A DNA stretch of 64,000 nt from Acheta domesticus (lineage: Eukaryota > Arthropoda > Insecta > Orthoptera > Gryllidae): NCBI GenBank assembly GCA_031308135.1, contig JAHLJT010000631.1, positions 264,014,925-264,078,924 on the forward strand, read 5' to 3'. Both the position numbers and the translations under genes were made by a program. The notes under the pieces are model-generated. The model worked only from the letters and a program-made list of their open reading frames with translations, was not told where the DNA came from and did not search any database. Shown piece after piece: positions 56,371 to 64,000 of this stretch (positions within the stretch are counted from its first letter, which is position 1; every line of letters starts with the position of its first letter).

Positions 56371-57769
56371 GCAGAAGAAAACAACTATTCATTCCGAACA
56401 CGTATTTACACATGTTTCTATAATTGAAATGTGCACTTTCCAAGATGTTGACATGTAGGTTGTAGTGATCAATTGCAGAAAATCTTGCTATTCAATTTTA
56501 TTTCAAAAATGTAATACATACACTTTTATAATATTTCATTGTTAGCTGCAAAGGCACACATGTTTGAAACGGTTGCTGAACATTGCATTTATATTAACTC
56601 AAAAAAGTATTTGCATTAAAAATTATCTATCTCTGAAATTGAAAAGCTTGAAACAAAATTTAACTCAACATAATTTCTTTTCATGTAAATGTTAGTGGCT
56701 GAAAAATGTAAATGTCAGTGACTGTTTTTATTAGAGTTGTACGCTTCCTAAAACCTGAAATTGAGAAAATAATTATTTCGTGGTTCTGACAACGAAAAGG
56801 TTACACTTGTGCTCTTTGGGTCAATTACACCCGCTTTTTATAGTAACCAATTTTCTCATTTTATTTCAATAACATTCAGTGGGAATGAACTTTTGTCTTG
56901 AAGAATTTACTTGAAACGATACTGAATGTAAGGAGGATGTTTTGGATGAAAAATAGTACAGTATAGCATACATTATATATCAGAATCTGTCTTCGATATT
57001 TCAGAAACCATGAATGACAATAACAATATTTAAAAGGCAAAAATTTACTTGGAGTGCAGAAACGTTTCACATTTCTGCGGATACAGATAGGCCATTTTCT
57101 TCCGCTACAATTTCTCTCAAAACTTTCTGTTGAATCTCTCGTGTGATGTTTCGACGGCAAATTTAAGTGGCAAGGAAAGTAGATAACAAGGTAGCACTCA
57201 TGAGAAATTTCTGGAAACATTGAGAGGAAATCCTTTGGAAGGTTTGTAATCTTGGAACAAATGTATTTGTTGATGAACAATTTGAAGGATTTAAAAGACG
57301 CTGACATTCTAAGTAAACTCGGAAAGTAAAGAATAACATATTGAACCTGTGTGATAGTTCATACGTTTTTAGGCATAGATCTTTACAGAGGACCTCTAAA
57401 CTAGAGAAAAATCAGGGGACGCATTTGGTAGCACACGAGCGAAGGGGCCAGAATCTTTCATGTAACAAGTTGTTTACATAAAAATAGATCATGCTGTTCC
57501 CAAACGTAAAATTATGAGTCATTATTAATTATGTCTGAGTCAATGAGGAGAAACAAAATTGAACTCTCTTATCTATCAAGAAAAGGCCACAAACACCATT
57601 TATATTTATATTTTAATAAAGACACTACAGTACACACTACATCACAAACAAGAACAGAAACGTTTCTCTGATGAGCACCACGTGTAACAGAGTAGGCGAA
57701 ATTAGCAGGGAATATAAGATACCAAATATATAATTCTAGGTTACTTTGCAGAAAATTGGGCAGCTGACA
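56371..57769. other. AT-rich non-coding stretch
   Basis: A 143-codon minus-strand open frame at 56876-57307 has no recognised domain and a composition like random AT-rich DNA. Nothing else seen. Confidence 0.45.
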
Positions 57770-57777
57770 CGCTAGAT

Positions 57778-58517
57778 CAGAGTTTTCCAAACGTTTTTTT
57801 CGCACCCCATCTGTCAATAGCAAAACTTTTCACGCTCCCTTGCACATTTTTATTTGGAAATGAATAAAACAAGTGTTACATTGAGTAAAAATACATTACG
57901 TTTTTAATATTTACAGTTTTACAAGTTAATTATGTTTTTTTACTTCTTTTTGAAATATTCGTTTTTTAGATTAAGTCAAGAAAATGCAATACGATTTATG
58001 CCTAATTAATATTAGAATTTGAAATTTAAATTAAACGGGACAAGAGAAATCAGTGAGAATGATACGCTTACATTTTTTACCAGATTCCCTATCTTTGGTT
58101 GAGTATCAGAAAGTGCACAAAATAATATATCAATGTCAAATTTGCCCCGATACTTTGTTGTAATTGCAACAAGTGCTGAAAACGCTTTCTCGCACAAATT
58201 CTCAATATCACACTGCAAAAATATAGCAACATAACAAATAATACACTGAGAACGTTCGACGCCATCCTTAAAGCATGCAAATAATTTCATATTTAAAATA
58301 ATCATTGTTGTACTTGCGTTTTTTGATGCGCTCATCTTGAACGACATCTTATGTCACAAGTCACACAATTCAACTAAGGAGCTCTGACAAAATTCATTTC
58401 TTCGTAGCGCGCCAAGACCTCCGGATTGTTCGGGGATACTAGGGCTCGATGTGTCCGGCGTCCCACTTCATTTGTCTCTACGCCTTGGGTGGCGCGTCCC
58501 CACTTAGGGAATCAATG
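57778..58517 (-). mobile_element. hAT transposon, internally deleted, with 8-bp target duplication
   Basis: The 740-bp element is flanked by cgctagat at 57770-57777 and 58518-58525, a perfect 8-bp target duplication as hAT elements make. The ends are cagagttttcc on the left and, as complement, cattgattccc on the right, matching the CA-x-TG-x-TTCCC style of hAT termini. It carries a minus-strand remnant of a transposase made of its two extremes only. Confidence 0.85.
58012..58347 (-). pseudogene. hAT transposase remnant (N-terminus fused to C-terminus)
   Basis: A 111-codon open frame. The first ~45 residues include DGVERSQCIICY, the start of the BED-type zinc finger of hAT transposases. From ENLCEKAFSALVAI...KYRG to LSDTQPKIGNLVK it matches the C-terminal dimerisation end of the ZBED5/FAM200-like hAT group, from memory. 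The roughly 500 residues between, with the catalytic core, are absent. It is a deletion derivative that could at best be moved in trans. Confidence 0.72.
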
Positions 58518-58525
58518 CGCTAGAT

Positions 58526-59384
58526 CAACTTGTTGCCACATACACATGGAAGAGGAAAAACAGTAATTTTAATTTTAGCCTGTAATTTTATTTTAAAACA
58601 TTCTTTATACAATTCATTCTATCGAGAGAAATTAAACCACACAAGTGAAACAAAAGTATTCTCAATAAAAGAATAATATATGTTCAGAAATTGGGAAAAC
58701 AACTTGTTTCTCCTTAAATGGAAACTTGAAAGCAACTGGCACGGAGTGAAGCAGCAATTACTATTGTAAAGAAGATACTTACCGATGCAAATCTGTCATC
58801 AGAATAGCAATAGGACCTAATGAGTTCAGATTGCGACAAGTATGTTTGTGAAGGTTATGTTATTTATGTTACTGTTCAGAATGTGCAATGTAATCCCTAT
58901 ATTGTGTATTCAAACAAGAAAATGATGCAATAACGTGTTTGTACATTGACATTTGTTTTTAAAAATACGTTTGATAATAATAATAAATCAGATTTAATTA
59001 TCTGTACCAACTATATTTCATAGAATACATATATGAAAGTATATTACTCGGTTTTTTGTCCCGATTGTGTTTCAAAATACGGGTCATTGTCACTTGAAGG
59101 AGTAAAGGGCATAGTAATATTAAGGAAAGCAAAATCATTAAGCAGAATATTCTATTTTTCGACAGTGAAATCTACACAAAGTACAAATTTAACGCGTAAC
59201 CGGGGACATACGATTTTTTTCAATTCAGTGGTACATAACCTAAATCGATGTATCTCACATAAAACCTGTGCCCCATTCATTAATCCAATATTCGTTTCGG
59301 AGCCTGCAGAACAAAAATTTTATTTGTCTCTTTCTATCTTCTAGGTCATGAAGCGACCACTGATTGTTTACATCAGGGTAACTG
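58526..59384. other. AT-rich non-coding stretch
   Basis: A 103-codon open frame at 59033-59344 has no recognised domain. Nothing else seen. Confidence 0.45.
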
Positions 59385-59505
59385 TAGGGGGAACACGACC
59401 CATGGACATACAAACATCCATGCCCGAGGCGGGGTTCGAACCCGCGGCCCTTCGAGTCGAGGAAACTACGGCCCTACAGCCTTAGCGACCTCTGCTATCC
59501 AGATA
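59385..59505 (-). mobile_element. tRNA-derived SINE (third type), minus strand
   Basis: The minus strand reads gcagaggtcgctaaggctg (A-box-like) and gggttcgaacccc (perfect B-box) about 45 bases later. A small hairpin follows, catggatgtttgtatgtccatg-like. The acceptor ends do not pair, so a functional tRNA gene is unlikely. The S1 body is absent. Confidence 0.5.
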
Positions 59506-60590
59506 GCATCAAAAATTATTTATATTATTTTCTGAGGACTAATTTTTATTTGGACGTATCTCAAAATTTCTTTTTTTAATATAAGGTTTTCTTTCGGAGA
59601 AAATGTTACGTTAAGTTTTTTGATAAATTATTCGTAGCCCTTGAAGTGAGAACAAAAAGAAACTCTAAAATAATTTCATACAGGAAACAAATTAGAGAGA
59701 ACCTAAATTATAAACTAGCATGAATCAAAGTACTTGTAAAAGAGTCACTTTCAAGAATATTATATCATTTTTATACTGTACTTAAATATTCATTACTTTA
59801 TATTTGTTGGAGTTCCCACAATTTCGTAATTAACACATAGCACGTGTCTATTTTTCTTGTAATTGCCACGGAGACTCTTAGAGAGTTCTAAATACTTTCT
59901 TAGAGTGTCCTGCTTTGAACGCAACATTAACGTTACAAAATTAAGTAACATGAACATTACTTAATCCTTATCATGAGTTTCGGCTTCACTTTCTGAATTG
60001 CTGTCAAAATAACACAGGACACCAGTCACTAAACCCTTTTCTCACTAAACTTATTTTCTTTTATAACTCCTTTCCATAAAATTTGGTTCATCAGTTTGCA
60101 TACACTTTCGAAACGAAAGCCGTGATTTAATAAAAAAAGGAAGTGTACAGACATTATCACTTAACGTTACCTTAGAATGTAGGATATTTTCTAATTTTGC
60201 CACATAAATTTTTAGCGAGAAAAATAGACTGCTTTTACATTTACGAGCAAATGTAAGCATTTCTGTAAAGAGGCATTCTCGTCTGTGAAGAGGAATATAC
60301 TTTAATTACGACATATTTATGTAGTAGTAATTAAAAGTATAAATTGAAATGACGCTGAAATGTCCCGCACACGGAGAAATGAAACATACGAACACTTAAC
60401 ATTTCAGAATCCTTAGGTAAAGACAAGAGAACCAAGCGATTTATCTTAACGTCGCCCGCTCACAACACTTCTCTCGACTGAATGCAAAACGAAATTGAAA
60501 CACAATTGCAATTTTCGCCGTGGAACTGCTCCAGAATACAAGATTCATACGCTGTGAATGCCAACACGGCGGTGGCCTTGCTACACCATC
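59506..60590. other. AT-rich non-coding stretch
   Basis: Nothing recognised. Confidence 0.45.
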
Positions 60591-61020
60591 GCTAGTTCAA
60601 GGCGAGGTCTTGTTTATCGAGATCGAGACTGCCGACGTAGACGGGAATACGACTGCAGCTAGGAGGGCGGCGAGGGCGCAAGCGGAGAAAGTGCTCAGAC
60701 TTTATAGACGAAGGCAACAGCGAGGAGGTGGAAATGGTGCAGAGAAACGGGAAGGGATGTAAGGGTGACGAGGAACAGAATGATGTAGGAATATGAAGAT
60801 GAAATAGGAAATGAGAAAACAGAATATCAAGAAAGGAATATAGAGTTACGCGGGATGGAGGCGTACTGTAGGAGAGGAGGTGACGGCTGTAGTGGTATCG
60901 GCACCACTGCGGGCGTTCACGAGTCGACGTTGATGGTAGTTGTGAAACTAAAGCAAGGTTTATAGTACAGAACACGAGACGGAGATGACGCTAGAAACAG
61001 AAGGTGGTGAAATCCTGTAC
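60591..61020 (-). other. Pyrimidine-rich block (minus strand)
   Basis: Strong purine richness on plus, C/T-rich on minus, with a 127-codon Ser/Leu/Pro-rich open frame and no domain. It belongs by composition with the 9.3, 10.2, 30.2 and 47.5 kb blocks. Confidence 0.4.
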
Positions 61021-61249
61021 GCTATGAAGGGCGAGGTAGCGGGTGCTTAGAAAAATGATGTCCCTCGCAGGTAGTGGTAAGTTGGCTGTGATATGGGGAA
61101 ATGCAGACACGAAATGGTACAGAAGGAAAATTGGAAACGGACAATAAAATAGGAGCGATATTCCAGAAGGCTAAATGCGGCACCGAGACGTGACTGCAGC
61201 AGAGCTGAATGGACGAGATAGAAACGCTGGTGGTAACACAGACAGGGGC

Positions 61250-61640
61250 ACACTGTACTGGCGGCGGGCGCAGCGAGGGTGTTGCGAAGTGGCGGCGACT
61301 TAGCGGTTGGGGTGATAAGGCAGGGAGCTGCAAGGGACGGCAGTCGCTGGCAGGCGGTAAGGAGCACCGCGCCTCCGCCGCAAGGTCGTGGGCGAGCGGC
61401 GGCAGTAACTGCGGCTTAGGGGGATGGCAATTCGGGCGAGAGCGGCGACGACGGCAGCGCCAGCGGCGGCGGAGATTTCTCATGGCCAGAGGAAACTGCG
61501 GGCGACGCGACGCCAGGCCCAAGCTTATCGAGACGCGCCCGACTTGGTCGATCGATCGGCGCCAGTCGACCTCGCTCAGTCCACTCGGGCGGCGCGGCGC
61601 CGGCGGCAGCGGAGGCGCCGCCGGCCACTCGCGTCGCAGC
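61250..61640. other. CpG island
   Basis: About 390 bp of CpG-rich DNA with Arg/Ala/Gly-rich open frames on both strands, none with a domain. It lies 100 bp left of a SINE, like the islands at 8.4 and 18.7 kb. Confidence 0.45.
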
Positions 61641-61737
61641 GGGGACGCAAGGAGGGGAAGAAGAACCCGGAAGTGTTAGAATAGCATTTCCGTTCTTTTC
61701 CGGCCGTACGTTAACCATAACTTTTAACTGTAAAATT

Positions 61738-61881
61738 CTAGCGGCCGGCTGCTCTCGTCGTTAGTTTTCCTGTGGTTTATCCGATCAACACCAGGCGAAT
61801 GCCGGAGCACTACTCCCAACAAACGGACCACGAACCGAGCGCGATATTTCCTTTCCTCTTTTTTTATCTTATCCTCACTCC

Positions 61882-61916
<35 letters not shown>

Positions 61917-62160
61917 CATGCACTACACTACCACACATTTCGAGAGGCCGGTAAAGAGCATAGAGCTTGTCCAGGTGGTGGCGGTGCCCCGGCGGTGGGA
62001 GATACCTGGTTGAGGGAAACCCCGTTAGGCGACGGGAGGTCGGCGCCGGATCGCGCAAGTCAGCGGGGACACTTCCTGCGATAAAAACATGGAAATCACT
62101 TACGGGATTGTTGACCTTTGCAATTGACGCGCCCGGAATCACCAAACAATCAATCGAACA
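61738..62160 (+). mobile_element. SINE S1, 5'-truncated, perfect 15-bp target duplication
   Basis: The flanking string tttaactgtaaaatt occurs at 61723-61737 and 62161-62175 without mismatch. The SINE lacks its tRNA-like head and starts at ctagcggccggctgctc. A (CA)n tract lies at about 61885-61913. The 3' domain (gagatacctggttgagggaa, ggaggtcggcgccggatc) is well kept, and the copy ends in aatcaatcgaaca. The perfect duplication makes it one of the younger insertions in the window. Confidence 0.93.
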
Positions 62161-62175
62161 TTTAACTGTAAAATT

Positions 62176-63352
62176 GTAAAGTAAAAACCAATTACTATTC
62201 ACAAAAATGAAAGTTTGCAAATTTCGTATAATTCTTGTGAGAAATATGAAATGAGCTGGCATTATACTAATCTTATGGGCGCCAACAGGAGGATTATGAA
62301 TAGCAAGAGAATGTGGGGCGCGTCAAGTTTGTTGTCTGCGTAGTTTCATCGGATAAGGATTTGCTGGAAGTGGCCTAAGGGAAGAGAAGGGTTTTGGGAG
62401 GTGGCGGTGTTGAAGCGAAATCACGGGCCATGTAGCTGTCCGTGACCAGCGTTGGTTCCGAGAACAGCCGCAATTCCGAGAGAGCGTTGGCGGCGTTCAG
62501 GGAGCCGGGCCAGGGTGCCAGCTGCGAATGAGCAGAAGTTGCGGGCAATAGCAGTGACTGCGGGGGTGGTGACATGAACATTGTCTAGGGATGGGAAGGA
62601 ATCAATGCTGGCGGAGGACATATAAGCAATGGGATGTAAGCAGGGGTGTCAGTGAAAATGGCAGCAGCAATGCCAGCAAGTTTCAATAAGATGTCAACGG
62701 GTTGAGAAGAGAAATGTCTGTAATGTGTCAGCGTGGTGTAAGCGTGGGTGTCTGTGGGCAACAGAATTTGTTGCAATGTCACCGAGGAGGCAACAGCTTG
62801 TAAGCGGGTTGAGAGGAATATGTGTCAGTGAGGGTGCCAGAGGCTGTCAAAAGCAACATTTTGAGATTGTTGCAGCACTTTTTCCTTTACATCGTAACAG
62901 AAAGGAACTGTTAGATCCTAAAGACATCACTCTTGTCAAACAGTATTATATTAAAAATACAAAGTTAAAGAGATTATCCAGTAAATACATGTGTGCTAGT
63001 TGAGATTTTGCAATTCTTTTAGAAGAAAAAATAGCATATTTGTTTTTAAAGAATTTGTGAACCCTAAGGTTAGTATTTGTGGAATGAGCGGTACGCTTGA
63101 GGAGTAACCGCGGTGTCTGCACGCATTTTGTCTGAGTAGGACTAAGAGCGTGATCAGGGGTGCCGGTAGGGGTGTCAGCACGCATGTCGTGGTGGTGCCA
63201 AGGTTGTGAGCGGTTGTGTGAACGGTGGAGGCAGAGGGGGAGTTAGCGTGGATGTCGGCGTGGGTGTCTTTGTGGTTTAGATGGGCGTGTCGGCGAATGT
63301 GTTTGCGGGTGTGTCGGCGCGGGAGTCACCGGGTGTGTCGTGTCGGCTGTGA
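62176..63352. other. G/T-rich non-coding stretch before the terminal array
   Basis: Minus-strand frames at 62375-62782 (65-68 codons, overlapping) suggest one decayed Ala/Pro/Leu-rich reading, without a domain. From about 63190 onward, gtgtcgg and gggtgtc units appear, the degenerate border of the terminal minisatellite. Confidence 0.4.
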
Positions 63353-64000
63353 GTGTCGGCGGGCGTGTCGGCGGGCGTGTCGGCGGGCGTGTCGGCGGGC
63401 GTGTCGGCGGGCGTGTCGGCGGGCGTGTCGGCGGGCGTGTCGGCGGGCGTGTCGGCGGGCGTGTCGGCGGGCGTGTCGGCGGGCGTGTCGGCGGGCGTGT
63501 CGGCGGGCGTGTCGGCGGGCGTGTCGGCGGGCGTGTCGGCGGGCGTGTCGGCGGGCGTGTCGGCGGGCGTGTCGGCGGGCGTGTCGGCGGGCGTGTCGGC
63601 GGGCGTGTCGGCGGGCGTGTCGGCGGGCGTGTCGGCGGGCGTGTCGGCGGGCGTGTCGGCGGGCGTGTCGGCGGGCGTGTCGGCGGGCGTGTCGGCGGGC
63701 GTGTCGGCGGGCGTGTCGGCGGGCGTGTCGGCGGGCGTGTCGGCGGGCGTGTCGGCGGGCGTGTCGGCGGGCGTGTCGGCGGGCGTGTCGGCGGGCGTGT
63801 CGGCGGGCGTGTCGGCGGGCGTGTCGGCGGGCGTGTCGGCGGGCGTGTCGGCGGGCGTGTCGGCGGGCGTGTCGGCGGGCGTGTCGGCGGGCGTGTCGGC
63901 GGGCGTGTCGGCGGGCGTGTCGGCGGGCGTGTCGGCGGGCGTGTCGGCGGGCGTGTCGGCGGGCGTGTCGGCGGGCGTGTCGGCGGGCGTGTCGGCGGGC
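63353..64000. repeat. 12-bp GC-rich minisatellite (right edge)
   Basis: The unit gtcggcgggcgt is repeated about 54 times with no visible variation from 63359 to the window end, and continues beyond. Perfect homogeneity suggests recent expansion or active unequal exchange. No stop codons occur in some frames, so any long frame there is spurious. Confidence 0.97.

Noticed and set aside
59400..59505. Possible tRNA gene on the minus strand with a perfect B-box
   Set aside because: The acceptor ends do not pair and the anticodon arm does not fold; a tRNA-derived SINE fits better.
63353..64000. Regularly spaced repeats resembling a CRISPR array
   Set aside because: The 12-bp units are head to tail with no spacers, and the DNA is eukaryotic.

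Overview
The window looks like arthropod, most likely insect, nuclear DNA. Long AT-rich non-coding stretches alternate with short, very GC-rich CpG islands. One gene has widely separated exons, and there are many mobile-element relics. The relics include an R4/Dong-type LINE, a Penelope-like element with a GIY-YIG nuclease, mariner, hAT, pogo-like and piggyBac-like elements, and an abundant tRNA-derived SINE. There is no operon structure and no prokaryotic gene. The species cannot be named from the sequence alone.

The only host gene I can support runs on the minus strand. Exon 1 (25117-26128) encodes a signal peptide and a long low-complexity ectodomain, and ends at a consensus splice donor in phase 1. 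A 56-bp exon at 11289-11344 has a consensus acceptor and donor and continues the reading frame exactly. The joined reading (QPYDFP followed by VELLRDAL) resembles the segment before the first membrane span of prominin (CD133-family) proteins. Intron 1 is about 13.8 kb and is packed with SINEs and MITE-like elements. The remaining exons should lie beyond base 1 of the window.

Layout: 1-11 kb is non-coding with SINEs, a CpG island and a fold-back element. 11.2-26.3 kb is the prominin-like locus. 26.5-32.5 kb holds jockey and mariner relics, SINE pieces, a 14-bp minisatellite and a CpG island. 32.8-38.8 kb is an R4/Dong-type LINE that begins at a TAA microsatellite and is joined near its C-terminus to a 5'-truncated I/R1-type LINE. 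39-50.4 kb is non-coding with SINEs, a LINE tail and a dispersed repeat. 50444-51443 is an assembly gap. 51.46-53.56 kb is a Penelope-like element with a degenerate hammerhead-like motif in its 3' UTR. 53.6-64 kb contains an 11-bp minisatellite, a LINE tail, an internally deleted hAT element with target duplication, a second SINE family, a CpG island, a SINE with a perfect 15-bp target duplication, and a 12-bp minisatellite that runs off the right edge.

Most apparent open frames are shadows of GC-rich or tandemly repeated DNA and are left out. Coordinates of degenerate repeats are read by eye and can be off by 10-30 bases; those with target duplications are exact.
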